Origin: Pseudomonas sp. P5_109 | Lineage (GTDB): Bacteria; Pseudomonadota; Gammaproteobacteria; Pseudomonadales; Pseudomonadaceae | Reading direction: 5' to 3' | NCBI RefSeq assembly: GCF_034009455.1 | Contig: NZ_CP125380.1 | Coordinates: 5,982,501-6,046,500 of the forward strand | Length of the DNA: 64,000 bases | In this document: one piece after another, positions 48,223 to 56,978 of the stretch | How the letters are laid out: every line of letters starts with the position of its first letter | Numbering within the stretch: position 1 is the stretch's first letter | Notes under the pieces: model-generated | What the model saw: only the letters and a program-made list of their open reading frames with translations | Told to the model about the DNA's origin: nothing | Database searches by the model: none | Position numbers and translations under genes: made by a program

Positions 48223-48396
48223 ATGACCAGCCGCCTGAACCCCGACGACCAAAAGCATGTCGAAGAGTACCTGCAGTTGTCCCAGCACCAAGTCGAGCGC
48301 CGGCCTTTCCGGCCGTGGATGCTCCTTGTACTGGTATTGGCAGTGACCATTGGTCTGGGCCTGTTGAGCCGACTTATCAGTTACCTGACGCTATGA
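48223..48396 (+). CDS. DUF3094 small membrane protein
   Basis: This 57-residue protein has a polar start (TSRLNPDDQKHVEEYLQL) followed by a single membrane helix (FRPWMLLVLVLAVTIGLGLL), matching the DUF3094 family of pseudomonads. GAGGCCCG precedes the ATG. It lies 60 bases before ndh. The function is unknown. Confidence 0.85.
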   Translation: MTSRLNPDDQKHVEEYLQLSQHQVERRPFRPWMLLVLVLAVTIGLGLLSRLISYLTL

Positions 48397-48456
48397 GCTG
48401 CCTTGCGCTCGCTTGGGTAACTGTACCGATTTCCTTTAGCCTTGCGAGTTATCCCC

Positions 48457-49755
48457 ATGTCCCATCGTATTGTCATTGTCGGCGGCGGCGCCGGCGGTCT
48501 GGAGTTGGCTACCCGTCTGGGTAAGACTCTGGGCAAACGCGGCACGGCCAGTGTGATGCTGGTCGACGCGAACCTGACCCACATCTGGAAACCGTTGTTG
48601 CACGAAGTGGCGGCCGGTTCCCTGAACTCTTCCGAAGACGAACTCAACTATGTGGCCCAGGCCAAATGGAACCACTTCGAGTTCCAGCTGGGGCGCATGA
48701 GCGGGCTCGATCGCGCGAAGAAAAAAATCCAGCTGGCCGCAACCTATGACGAAGCCGGCCTGGAACTGGTGCCGGCCCGTGAAGTGCCTTACGACTCGCT
48801 GGTGATCTCCGTCGGCAGCACCACCAACGATTTCGGCACCCAGGGCGCGGCGCAGCACTGCCTGTTCCTCGACACCCGCAAACAGGCCGAGCGCTTCCAC
48901 CAGCAACTGCTCAATCACTATTTACGCGCTCACGCTGGTCAGACCGACACGATCGAGCAAATCAGCGTGGCCATCGTCGGCGCCGGCGCCACCGGGGTCG
49001 AACTGGCCGCCGAACTGCACAACGCCGCCCATGAATTGGCAGCCTATGGCCTGGACCGGATCAAACCGGAAAACATGCACATCACCCTGATCGAAGCCGG
49101 TCCACGCGTCCTGCCGGCGCTGCCCGAGCGGATTGGCGGACCTGTGCATAAAACCCTGGAGAAACTCGGGGTCAACGTCATGACCAATGCTGCGGTCAGC
49201 GAAGTGACGGCCGACAGCCTGATCACCGCCGATGGCAAAGTGATCAACGCTAGCCTGAAGGTCTGGGCCGCGGGGATTCGCGCACCGGGTTTCCTCAAGG
49301 ACATCGATGGCCTGGAAACCAACCGCATCAATCAGCTGCAGGTGCTGCCGACCCTGCAAACCACCCGTGACGAAAATATCTTTGCATTCGGTGACTGCGC
49401 CGCCTGCCCGCAACCAGGCACCGACCGCAATGTGCCGCCACGTGCCCAGGCCGCGCATCAACAGGCGTCGTTGCTGGCCAAATCGCTGAAACTGCGCATC
49501 GAAGGCAAGGCACTGCCGGAGTACAAATACACCGACTACGGCTCGCTGATCTCGCTGTCGCGTTTTTCGGCTGTGGGTAACTTGATGGGCAACCTCACCG
49601 GCAGCGTGATGCTCGAAGGCTGGCTGGCGCGGATGTTCTACGTGTCGCTGTACCGCATGCACCAGATGGCGTTGTACGGGCCGTTCCGCACGGCAATGCT
49701 GATGCTGGGCAGCAAGATTGGGCGCGGGACTGAGCCACGCTTGAAACTGCACTAA
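48457..49755 (+). CDS. ndh: Type II NADH dehydrogenase
   Basis: The 432-residue single-subunit NADH:quinone oxidoreductase has an FAD-binding GGGAGGLELATRLG at residues 8-21, an NAD-binding VAIVGAGATGVELAAEL near 170 and NIFAFGDCAACPQ near 310. The amphipathic C-terminus (MLMLGSKIGRGTEPRLK) attaches it to the inner membrane. It oxidises NADH without pumping protons. The ATG at 48457 is chosen over a TTG five codons earlier. Confidence 0.95.
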   Translation: MSHRIVIVGGGAGGLELATRLGKTLGKRGTASVMLVDANLTHIWKPLLHEVAAGSLNSSEDELNYVAQAKWNHFEFQLGRMSGLDRAKKKIQLAATYDEAGLELVPAREVPYDSLVISVGSTTNDFGTQGAAQHCLFLDTRKQAERFHQQLLNHYLRAHAGQTDTIEQISVAIVGAGATGVELAAELHNAAHELAAYGLDRIKPENMHITLIEAGPRVLPALPERIGGPVHKTLEKLGVNVMTNAAVSEVTADSLITADGKVINASLKVWAAGIRAPGFLKDIDGLETNRINQLQVLPTLQTTRDENIFAFGDCAACPQPGTDRNVPPRAQAAHQQASLLAKSLKLRIEGKALPEYKYTDYGSLISLSRFSAVGNLMGNLTGSVMLEGWLARMFYVSLYRMHQMALYGPFRTAMLMLGSKIGRGTEPRLKLH

Positions 49756-49762
49756 ACGAACC

Positions 49763-49854
49763 TTGTGGGAGCGGGCTTGCTCGCGAAGAGGCCGTGTCAT
49801 TCAACTTTATGTCGACTGACACACTGCCTTCGCGAGCAAGCCCGCTCCCACATT
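49763..49854. repeat. REPIN, GTGGGAGCGGG type
   Basis: Perfect arms (TTGTGGGAGCGGGCTTGCTC and its complement) flank a 40-base loop. It is placed 8 bases after ndh. Confidence 0.93.
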
Positions 49855-49886
49855 GGCTTTGCGGCGTTCTTGAGTTTCCTATGGAC

Positions 49887-49920
49887 AAAAAAAATCCCCG
49901 TATCTTTCGATACGAGGATT
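49887..49920 (-). terminator. Terminator of the tRNA cluster
   Basis: On the minus strand AATCCTCGTATC-GAAA-GATACGGGGATT (one G-U pair) is followed by TTTTTT, just after the last tRNA-Pro. Confidence 0.9.
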
Positions 49921-49927
49921 TTTAATA

Positions 49928-50004
49928 TGGTCGGGGTAAGGGGATTCGAACTCCTGACATCCTGCTCCCAAAGCAGGCGCGCTACCGGACTGCGCTATAC
50001 CCCG
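49928..50004 (-). tRNA. tRNA-Pro (anticodon TGG), copy 1
   Basis: The 77-base cloverleaf includes an encoded CCA (acceptor CGGGGTA pairing with TACCCCG). The anticodon loop is CTTTGGGAG, with anticodon TGG. It appears identical to the copy at 50180-50256. Confidence 0.96.
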
Positions 50005-50006
50005 GT

Positions 50007-50034
50007 AAAAAAAAGGCACCCTTGAAGGCGCCTT
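50007..50034 (-). terminator. Terminator-like hairpin between tRNA-Lys and tRNA-Pro copy 1
   Basis: On the minus strand AAGGCGCC, then a 6-base loop, then GGTGCCTT is followed by eight T, immediately before the second-transcribed tRNA-Pro. It would end the Asn-Pro-Lys transcript early or act as an RNA processing signal. Confidence 0.75.
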
Positions 50035-50098
50035 CTTCGATCAGCGCTTTTGGCCTCTGATCTTAAGATTCGATTCCAGCGTTAACTGGTTTCAAAAA

Positions 50099-50174
50099 TG
50101 GTGGGTCGTGTGGGATTCGAACCTACGACCAATTGGTTAAAAGCCAACTGCTCTACCAACTGAGCTAACGACCC
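50099..50174 (-). tRNA. tRNA-Lys (anticodon TTT)
   Basis: The 76-base tRNA has GGGTCGT/ACGACCC acceptor arms and an encoded CCA. The anticodon loop is GCTTTTAAC, with anticodon TTT. Confidence 0.96.
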
Positions 50175-50179
50175 AAAAA

Positions 50180-50256
50180 TGGTCGGGGTAAGGGGATTCG
50201 AACTCCTGACATCCTGCTCCCAAAGCAGGCGCGCTACCGGACTGCGCTATACCCCG
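50180..50256 (-). tRNA. tRNA-Pro (anticodon TGG), copy 2
   Basis: This 77-base tRNA with encoded CCA appears to match copy 1 in sequence. It is separated from tRNA-Lys by five bases. Confidence 0.96.
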
Positions 50257-50265
50257 GTTTGAAAT

Positions 50266-50341
50266 TGGCTCCGTGACCAGGACTCGAACCTGGGACCCAA
50301 TGATTAACAGTCATTTGCTCTACCGACTGAGCTATCACGGA
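50266..50341 (-). tRNA. tRNA-Asn (anticodon GTT)
   Basis: The 76-base tRNA has TCCGTGA/TCACGGA acceptor arms and an encoded CCA. The anticodon loop is ACTGTTAAT, with anticodon GTT. It is the first tRNA of the cluster. Confidence 0.96.
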
Positions 50342-50429
50342 ACTACACATTTCAATTTACAACTTTGAAGCTTTACTGCGTTCTCTTCGACCCGTTCGCA
50401 TCGCTGCGTTCGTGTGTCTGAGGCGCGCT

Positions 50430-50457
50430 ATTCTACAATCTTCAGCACCTCTGTCAA
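50430..50457 (-). promoter_or_regulatory. Promoter of the tRNA cluster
   Basis: On the minus strand a consensus -35 TTGACA (50457-50452) and -10 TAGAAT (50435-50430) are spaced by 16 bases. They are followed by a GC-rich discriminator (AGCGCGCC), the type repressed by DksA and ppGpp. The leader to tRNA-Asn is about 80 bases. Confidence 0.82.
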
Positions 50458-50589
50458 CCCCCTAAATTGCTTTCAAGTTAATGATTTGCAACTTATTTTG
50501 GATTCCTGCTTGGGGAGCGGAAACCCTGGCGGGTGACTTACTGCGGGGCGCACTTTACAAGCCTTTTCCTTTGAGTTCAACAGCCTAAC

Positions 50590-50620
50590 GAAAAAAAGGC
50601 CTCGTTATGCGAGGCCTTTT
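50590..50620 (-). terminator. Terminator of clpB
   Basis: AAAAGGCCTCG-TTATG-CGAGGCCTTTT is an 11-bp stem flanked by more A on the downstream side, giving a T run on the minus strand about 22 bases after the clpB stop. Confidence 0.92.
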
Positions 50621-50641
50621 CGATTTTGCCGCCGTAATGGA

Positions 50642-53206
50642 TCAGACGAAGACGATTTCGTCGTTTTCCACCACACCGTGAGCGGTATCGCCCGGCATGA
50701 ATCGACCGGACAGGATCAACTGCGCCAGCGGGTTCTCGATCCAGCGCTGGATCGCTCGCTTGAGCGGCCGTGCGCCGTATACCGGGTCGTAACCGACCGC
50801 GATCAGCTTGTCCATCGCCTCAGGGCTGAGATCGAGCTTCAGCTCGCGCTCGGTCAGGCGGCTGCGCAGACGACCCAGCTGGATTTCGGTGATACCGGCA
50901 ATCTGATCCCGCGCCAACCGCTCGAAGATCACCACTTCGTCGACCCGGTTAATGAACTCCGGCCGGAAGTGCGTGGAGATCGCATCCATCACCGCTGCAC
51001 GCTGCGCCTCACGGTCACCGACCAGCTCCTGGATCTGCACCGACCCCAGGTTGGAAGTCATGACAATCACGGTATTCTTGAAATCCACCGTGCGGCCATG
51101 GCTGTCGGTCAGACGACCATCCTCGAGCACTTGCAGCAAGATGTTGAACACATCCGGGTGCGCCTTCTCGACTTCGTCCATGAGGATCACCGAATACGGC
51201 TTGCGACGTACGGCCTCGGTCAGGTAACCGCCCTCTTCATACCCCACGTAGCCTGGTGGCGCACCGATCAAGCGAGCCACGGAGTGTTTCTCCATGAACT
51301 CGGACATGTCGATCCGCACCATCGCCTCTTCAGTATCAAAGAGGAATTCGGCCAGGGCCTTGCACAGCTCGGTTTTACCGACACCGGTCGGGCCGAGGAA
51401 CATGAAAGAGCCGCTCGGCCGGTTCGGGTCGGACAACCCGGCGCGGGAACGCCGCACCGCGTTGGAGACCGCCACGACCGCTTCATCCTGGCCAATCACA
51501 CGCTGGTGCAACAGGCTTTCCATCTTCATCAGCTTGTCGCGCTCGCCTTCGAGCATCTTCGACACCGGAATACCGGTCCACTTCGACACCACTTCGGCGA
51601 TCTCTTCTTCAGTCACCTTGCTGCGCAGCAACTGGTTTTCGGCTTTGCCATGCTGGTCGACCATTTGCAGGCTGCGCTCCAGGTCCGGGATGACCCCGTA
51701 CTGCAACTCGGCCATGCGGTTCAGGTCGCCTTTGCGACGGGCCGCTTCCAGCTCCTGACGGGACTGTTCGATTTTCTGCTGGATCTGCGCAGAACCCTGG
51801 ACTTCGGCTTTTTCCGAGTTCCAGATTTCTTCGAGATCCGAGTACTCACGCTCATGACGAGCGATTTCTTCCTGCAATTTTTCCAGACGCTTCTTCGCCG
51901 CGTCGTCGCTTTCTTTCTTCAGCGCCTGGGATTCCACCTTCAACTGAATCAGGCGACGCTCCAGACGGTCCAGCACTTCCGGCTTGGAGTCGATCTCCAT
52001 GCGGATGCGGCTGGCGGCCTCGTCGATCAGGTCGATGGCCTTGTCGGGCAGCTGCCGGTCAGTGATGTAACGATGACTGAGCTTGGCCGCGGCAATGATC
52101 GCGCCGTCGGTGATCGCCACCTTGTGGTGAACCTCATAGCGCTCTTTGAGGCCACGCAGGATGGCGATGGTGTCCTCTTCGCTAGGCTCATCCACCAGCA
52201 CTTTCTGGAAGCGTCGCTCGAGAGCGGCGTCCTTCTCTATATATTGGCGGTACTCGTTGAGCGTGGTCGCACCAACGCAATGCAGCTCTCCGCGCGCCAA
52301 TGCCGGCTTGAGCATGTTGCCCGCATCCATCGAGCCTTCGCCCTTACCGGCGCCGACCATGGTGTGCAGTTCGTCGATGAACAGGATGATCTGCCCTTCC
52401 TGCTTCGACAGTTCATTGAGCAGGGATTTCAGGCGCTCCTCGAACTCACCGCGATACTTGGCACCGGCGATCAGCGCCCCCATGTCCAGGGACAACAGGC
52501 GCTTGCCCTTGAGGCCGTCCGGCACTTCACCATTGATGATGCGCTGGGCCAGGCCTTCGGCGATGGCGGTTTTACCCACGCCAGGCTCACCGATCAGCAC
52601 CGGGTTGTTCTTGGTGCGACGTTGCAGCACTTGGATGGTCCGGCGAATTTCGTCGTCACGGCCGATCACCGGATCGAGCTTGCCGTCTTCGGCGCGCTTG
52701 GTCAGGTCGACGGTGTACTTATCCAGCGCCTGTCGCGCTTCTTCGTGGTTCGGATCATTGACGGCCTCGCCACCACGCAGGTTGTTGATCGCATTTTCCA
52801 GGGCTTTCTTGCTCACACCCTGGCCGAGCAACAGCTTGCCGAGCTTGCTGTTCTCGTCCATGGCCGCGAGCAGCACCAGCTCACTGGAGATGAACTGGTC
52901 GCCCTTTTGCTGGGCCAGACGGTCGGCCTGGTTGAGCAGCCGCGCCAGATCCTGCGACATGTTCACGTCACCGGTCGGATTCTGGATTTTCGGTAGCTGG
53001 TCGAGCTCTTTGGTCAGCTCTTTACGCAGGCTGTTGACGTCGAAGCCCACCTGCATCAGCAGGGGCTTGATCGAGCCGCCCTGCTGTTCGAGCAAGGCTT
53101 GCATCAAGTGCGCCGGTTCAATGGCCGGATGATCGAGGCCGACAGCCAGGGATTGGGCATCGGACAACGCTAACTGCAATTTGCTGGTTAAACGGTCTAT
53201 ACGCAT
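50642..53206 (-). CDS. clpB: ATP-dependent disaggregase ClpB
   Basis: The 854-residue Hsp100 chaperone rescues aggregated proteins with DnaK. It has an N-terminal Clp-N domain ([20 protein letters not shown]), a first AAA+ module (Walker [14 protein letters not shown] near 205) and a long coiled-coil M domain (about 405-525). The second AAA+ module has Walker [18 protein letters not shown] and a conserved sensor/arginine region. AAGGAAGGTG precedes the ATG. A sigma-32 type promoter lies upstream. Confidence 0.98.
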   Translation of the reverse strand: MRIDRLTSKLQLALSDAQSLAVGLDHPAIEPAHLMQALLEQQGGSIKPLLMQVGFDVNSLRKELTKELDQLPKIQNPTGDVNMSQDLARLLNQADRLAQQKGDQFISSELVLLAAMDENSKLGKLLLGQGVSKKALENAINNLRGGEAVNDPNHEEARQALDKYTVDLTKRAEDGKLDPVIGRDDEIRRTIQVLQRRTKNNPVLIGEPGVGKTAIAEGLAQRIINGEVPDGLKGKRLLSLDMGALIAGAKYRGEFEERLKSLLNELSKQEGQIILFIDELHTMVGAGKGEGSMDAGNMLKPALARGELHCVGATTLNEYRQYIEKDAALERRFQKVLVDEPSEEDTIAILRGLKERYEVHHKVAITDGAIIAAAKLSHRYITDRQLPDKAIDLIDEAASRIRMEIDSKPEVLDRLERRLIQLKVESQALKKESDDAAKKRLEKLQEEIARHEREYSDLEEIWNSEKAEVQGSAQIQQKIEQSRQELEAARRKGDLNRMAELQYGVIPDLERSLQMVDQHGKAENQLLRSKVTEEEIAEVVSKWTGIPVSKMLEGERDKLMKMESLLHQRVIGQDEAVVAVSNAVRRSRAGLSDPNRPSGSFMFLGPTGVGKTELCKALAEFLFDTEEAMVRIDMSEFMEKHSVARLIGAPPGYVGYEEGGYLTEAVRRKPYSVILMDEVEKAHPDVFNILLQVLEDGRLTDSHGRTVDFKNTVIVMTSNLGSVQIQELVGDREAQRAAVMDAISTHFRPEFINRVDEVVIFERLARDQIAGITEIQLGRLRSRLTERELKLDLSPEAMDKLIAVGYDPVYGARPLKRAIQRWIENPLAQLILSGRFMPGDTAHGVVENDEIVFV

Positions 53207-53278
53207 GGGTCACCTTCCTTTTGAGCAGGCCGGACCTATAAAACATCCTGAATGAAGAAACCTGCCAGATACCACAAT

Positions 53279-53306
53279 AGATGTGGTCGATTCTGGGAGT
53301 TTCAAG
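53279..53306 (-). promoter_or_regulatory. Heat-shock (sigma-32) promoter of clpB
   Basis: On the minus strand CTTGAAA (53306-53300), 13 bases, then CCACATCT (53286-53279) fit the RpoH pattern CTTGAAA-N13/14-CCCCATNT with two mismatches in the -10. It is about 75 bases from the clpB start. Confidence 0.75.
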
Positions 53307-53336
53307 CGTCGTGACGTTGATGCAGGTCAGGGAAGC

Positions 53337-54062
53337 TTAGCGGGCGAGCCAGATAAGAGAGGCAAATCGGCCAGTGCGAGGGGCGCGGCGATAGGAAAAG
53401 AAACGTGGATCGGTCACGGTGCAGAAACCGCCACCGTAGACAGCTGTGACGCCACGAGCTGCCAGGCGCAGACGCGCCAGCATATAGATGTCGGCCATGA
53501 ACTTGCCGGGGTTTTGACTCGGCACGAAGGCTTCAGCCGCTTGCGGCAACTGCTGCACGAAGGTTTCGCGAACTTCCGGGCCGACTTCGAAGGCTTGCGG
53601 ACCGATGGCCGGGCCGAGCCAGACCAATACCTCGGCAGGTGGCACCACCAGACTGTCGAGGGTGGCTTCCAGCACACCAGCCGCCAACCCGCGCCAACCG
53701 GCATGAGCTGCAGCGACGCGGGTGCCGGCACGGTCGCAAAACAGCGCAGGCAGGCAATCGGCGGTCATCGCCGCACAGGCGACGCCTGGCGTTGATGTCC
53801 AGCTGGCATCAGCCGTATCCACCCGGCCAGGGTCGGCATGGGCCACGACGATGCCGTGGACCTGCTGCAGCCAGGCCGGTTGAATCGAGAAATGATCGGT
53901 AAGACGACGGCGATTCTCGGCAACAGCTTCAGGGCTGTCGTCGACGTGATCACCGAGGTTGAGGCTGTCGAACGGCGCCACACTGACGCCGCCCGCACGG
54001 GTGGTGACGCAGGCTTTGACCCCGGCCGGCGCGGGCCAGTCAGGAATCAGCCAGTCATTCAT
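53337..54062 (-). CDS. pgeF: Peptidoglycan editing factor PgeF (YfiH, multicopper polyphenol oxidase-like)
   Basis: The 241-residue protein has the CNF1/YfiH-fold metal site residues: H in WLQQVHGIVV, C in AMTADCLPALF and H in AAAHAGWRGLAAG. The E. coli enzyme removes misincorporated serine-containing muropeptide precursors. Its ATG overlaps the end of rluD by four bases, a pairing conserved in gammaproteobacteria. Confidence 0.95.
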   Translation of the reverse strand: MNDWLIPDWPAPAGVKACVTTRAGGVSVAPFDSLNLGDHVDDSPEAVAENRRRLTDHFSIQPAWLQQVHGIVVAHADPGRVDTADASWTSTPGVACAAMTADCLPALFCDRAGTRVAAAHAGWRGLAAGVLEATLDSLVVPPAEVLVWLGPAIGPQAFEVGPEVRETFVQQLPQAAEAFVPSQNPGKFMADIYMLARLRLAARGVTAVYGGGFCTVTDPRFFSYRRAPRTGRFASLIWLAR

Positions 54063-55021
54063 CCGATGAACGCCTCACGGTCTTGCTTGAGCAGGGTCAG
54101 CAACCAGACGAAATCTTCCGGCAATGGCGACTCCCAGCTCATGCGCTGACCGGTGGTCGGATGATCCAGTTCCAGGAAACGCGCATGCAGCGCCTGACGC
54201 GGGAAGTTTTTCAGCGACTCGACCATGGTTGGGTTGGCTGCCGGCGGGATACGGAAACGACCACCGTAGGCAGGATCTCCGACCAACGGGTAGTTGATGT
54301 GCGCCATGTGCACGCGAATCTGGTGCGTACGGCCGGTTTCCAGCTTCACCCGCACATGGGTGTGGGAGCGGAAACGCTCGAGCACGCGGTAATGGCTGAC
54401 GGCTTGCTTGCCACCTTCCATCACGGCCATGCGCTGGCGTTGCTGGCCATGACGACCGATCGGCGCGTTGATCTTGCCACCGGCTGTCACCACACCGATC
54501 ACGATGCACTCGTAGATCCGGCTGACGCTGCGGCTCTGCAACTGTGTAACCAGCTGCGTCTGCGCTTGAATGGTCTTGGCCACCACCATCAGACCGGTGG
54601 TGTCCTTGTCCAGGCGATGCACGATACCGGCGCGGGGCACATTGATGATGTCCGGCACGTGGTGCAGCAAGGCGTTGAGCAAGGTGCCGTCGGCATGACC
54701 GGCAGCCGGGTGCACCACCAGGCCCGCAGGCTTGTTGATCACCAGGATGTCGTCGTCTTCGTAGACGATGTCCAGGGCAATGTCTTGAGCGACCCATTCG
54801 CCCTGAGCTTCCTGCTCGGCAGTCAACTCAAGGATGGCGCCGCCATGGACGATGTCTCGCGGGCGGATAACCGCCCCATCCACAGTCAGGCGGCCGTCTT
54901 TGATCCAGGCGGAAAGGCGCGAGCGCGAGTGCTCAGCGAATAATTGTGCGGCGACTTGATCGAGGCGTTGGCCGCCCAATTCGGACGGCACCTCTGCGCG
55001 AAGTTCAATTTTATCGGACAT
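54059..55021 (-). CDS. rluD: 23S rRNA pseudouridine(1911/1915/1917) synthase
   Basis: The 320-residue enzyme has an N-terminal S4 domain ([20 protein letters not shown]) and the catalytic motif [19 protein letters not shown], with the nucleophilic Asp in [27 protein letters not shown] follows. It modifies helix 69 of the ribosome. The ATG at 55021 gives family length. It is divergent from bamD. Confidence 0.97.
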   Translation of the reverse strand: MSDKIELRAEVPSELGGQRLDQVAAQLFAEHSRSRLSAWIKDGRLTVDGAVIRPRDIVHGGAILELTAEQEAQGEWVAQDIALDIVYEDDDILVINKPAGLVVHPAAGHADGTLLNALLHHVPDIINVPRAGIVHRLDKDTTGLMVVAKTIQAQTQLVTQLQSRSVSRIYECIVIGVVTAGGKINAPIGRHGQQRQRMAVMEGGKQAVSHYRVLERFRSHTHVRVKLETGRTHQIRVHMAHINYPLVGDPAYGGRFRIPPAANPTMVESLKNFPRQALHARFLELDHPTTGQRMSWESPLPEDFVWLLTLLKQDREAFIG

Positions 55022-55172
55022 GCTCAGACTAGGCGTCGGCACAGCCTTTGGTTTCGGCTGCGCGCTTGTGGTTAAATACGGCGTCTTTTGCCCCGAGGCT
55101 ATTCAACGGGGCGCTCATCATAACAGGACGGCCACGCCCAAGACAGCGGCCGTCATAGGGACGCAAGCCGCC

Positions 55173-56195
55173 ATGCAAGTGAAACACCTGCTGCTGATCG
55201 CCATCCTCGCATTGACCGCTGCTTGCTCATCGAAGGAAGTCGTAGACGAAAACCTCAGTGAAGTCGAGCTGTACCAACAGGCTCAAAATGACCTGGACAA
55301 CAGTAGCTACACCAGTGCCATCGCCAAGCTGAAGGCTCTGGAATCGCGTTATCCGTTCGGTCGTTATGCCGATCAGGCACAACTCGAGCTCATCTACGCC
55401 AACTACAAGAACACCGAGCCAGAGGCTGCAAAGTCCGCTGCGGAGCGTTTCATTCGCCTGCACCCACAGCATCCGAACGTCGATTACGCCTACTACCTCA
55501 AGGGCCTGACTTCTTTCGACCAGGACGTCGGCCTGCTCGCTCGCTTCCTGCCGCTGGACATGACCAAGCGTGACCCGGGCGCCGCCCGCGACTCCTATAA
55601 CGAGTTCGCCCAGCTGACCAGCCGCTTCCCGAACAGCCGCTACGCGCCAGACGCCAAGCAGCGCATGATTTATCTGCGCAACCTGTTGGCGGCCTATGAA
55701 ATTCACGTAGCCGACTACTACCTGACCCGTCAGGCCTATGTCGCCGCGGCGAACCGTGGTCGTTACGTGGTGGAAAACTTCCAGGAAACCCCTTCGGTCG
55801 GCGACGGCCTGGCGGTGATGACCGAGGCCTACCAGCGCCTGCACTTGGATGAACTGGCTGCCACCAGCCTGGAAACCCTGAAGCTCAACTACCCGAACCA
55901 CCCGACGCTGGTGGACGGTCAGTTCGTACCGACCGTGGCCGAAGCCGACAACCGTTCGTGGCTGAGCAAGGCGACCCTGGGCCTGATCGAGTCCAGTCCG
56001 CCACTGCCACCGGGCGAAACCCGCGCCAACCAGGACGTACAGAAGCAGTTCCAGGACGCCAAGGACGCAATCCCGGCCGAGCTCAAGCCTAAAGACGGCA
56101 ATGGCGACGCGATCGAAGAAGAAAATCACGAAGCGGAAGGCAACAACAGTGACCGCTCGTGGTTCAGCTACATGACCTTCGGTGTGTTCGACTGA
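55173..56195 (+). CDS. bamD: Outer membrane protein assembly factor BamD
   Basis: The 340-residue lipoprotein has a signal ending LTAACSS (lipid-attached Cys near residue 18) and five TPR motifs ([54 protein letters not shown] and following). BamD is the essential helper of BamA in folding outer-membrane beta-barrels. The extended acidic C-terminal tail is typical of Pseudomonas. It was long called ComL. Confidence 0.96.
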   Translation: MQVKHLLLIAILALTAACSSKEVVDENLSEVELYQQAQNDLDNSSYTSAIAKLKALESRYPFGRYADQAQLELIYANYKNTEPEAAKSAAERFIRLHPQHPNVDYAYYLKGLTSFDQDVGLLARFLPLDMTKRDPGAARDSYNEFAQLTSRFPNSRYAPDAKQRMIYLRNLLAAYEIHVADYYLTRQAYVAAANRGRYVVENFQETPSVGDGLAVMTEAYQRLHLDELAATSLETLKLNYPNHPTLVDGQFVPTVAEADNRSWLSKATLGLIESSPPLPPGETRANQDVQKQFQDAKDAIPAELKPKDGNGDAIEEENHEAEGNNSDRSWFSYMTFGVFD

Positions 56196-56223
56196 CACAT
56201 CGGGTTGTGCAAAAAGGGTGACT

Positions 56224-56325
56224 TGTAGGAGCGAGCTTGCTCGCGATGGACGTCAACGTTAACGCGCTTTGTCTGAATAAACGCGTCGTCCTTGAGACCA
56301 TCGCGGGCAAGCTCGCTCCTACATA
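56224..56325. repeat. REPIN, GTAGGAGCGAG type
   Basis: The arms TTGTAGGAGCGAGCTTGCTC and its complement (with CGCGGGCAAG on the right) enclose a loop containing GTTAACGCG. It lies between bamD and the PP0621-family gene. Confidence 0.9.
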
Positions 56326-56395
56326 AGCTATTAGACTGTGCGCTGGCCATGTCCTTGGCTAAACTGCCGCTTCATCAATCAAAAAGCAGCTCACC

Positions 56396-56629
56396 ATGCT
56401 TCGTCTATTGTTCTGGATTGCCCTGATTGCCGCTGCAGTATGGTTCTGGCGCAAATTCAAGGGTCAGGCTTCCAACCCCAGGTCCCCTGCCGAACGGGAA
56501 GCGGCGCCCATGGTCCGTTGCGCCCATTGCGGTGTTCACCTGCCCCGTGACCGCGCGCTGAGCCTCGACCAACGCTGGTATTGCAGCCAGGCTCATCTCG
56601 AGCAAGACAAGGGCTCCAGCGGCCGCTGA
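56396..56629 (+). CDS. PP0621 family protein
   Basis: The 77-residue protein has one N-terminal membrane helix (LRLLFWIALIAAAVWFW) and a C-terminal zinc-ribbon-like part, CAHCGVHLPRD then RWYCSQAHLEQ. It matches the PP0621 family found between bamD and pilS in pseudomonads. Its function is unknown. Confidence 0.87.
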   Translation: MLRLLFWIALIAAAVWFWRKFKGQASNPRSPAEREAAPMVRCAHCGVHLPRDRALSLDQRWYCSQAHLEQDKGSSGR

Positions 56630-56660
56630 GACTTCACCCGATCTGGCGACCGGTTGAGGA

Positions 56661-56978
56661 CTATCGCGCACACCCAAGGAACTGAAAGGCGTCGAATGAC
56701 GTCTGACGCAGATTATTCAAGACCAAACTCTGCGAATGAACCGGGTAATCGAAAACGTCCTGCACCTGCATCGTCGTGAGCAAATGTCGCCGCTACGGCT
56801 CGACCTGAAATCACTGGAAATACTCGATAATGAAGCCCCAGCCCCCTGTAACAAGGGCCTGGGGCTTTATCGGTCCGGCCAGCCGGGCGAAAGCACTCTG
56901 TCCCGCCTAGACTTCAAGGCACGCCAGGAAAGCGGCTGCTTTTGCATGACCTTTGCTCACGGACGGAACCTACGTTGA
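56661..56978 (+). pseudogene. pilS: Relic of pilS, the type IV pilus sensor kinase
   Basis: One reading frame preserves pieces of PilS: ELKGVE, an in-frame TGA at 56697-56699 (likely from CGA Arg), RLTQIIQDQ, MNRVIENVLHLHRREQ and RLDLKSLE. After a junction come GLGLYRSGQPGES, RLDFKARQESGC and MTFAHGRNLR with the normal stop. The whole sensor region, the phospho-His box and most of the ATPase domain (N box to near the G2 box) are missing. A 13-bp hairpin (56833-56867) marks the internal deletion joint. The end still overlaps the pilR start as in an intact operon. Identification rests on my recollection of PilS sequence. Confidence 0.85.

Noticed and set aside
56736..56978. An intact 80-residue protein gene before pilR
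   Set aside because: The frame starts in the middle of recognisable PilS sequence and joins two distant PilS segments; it is a relic rather than a gene.
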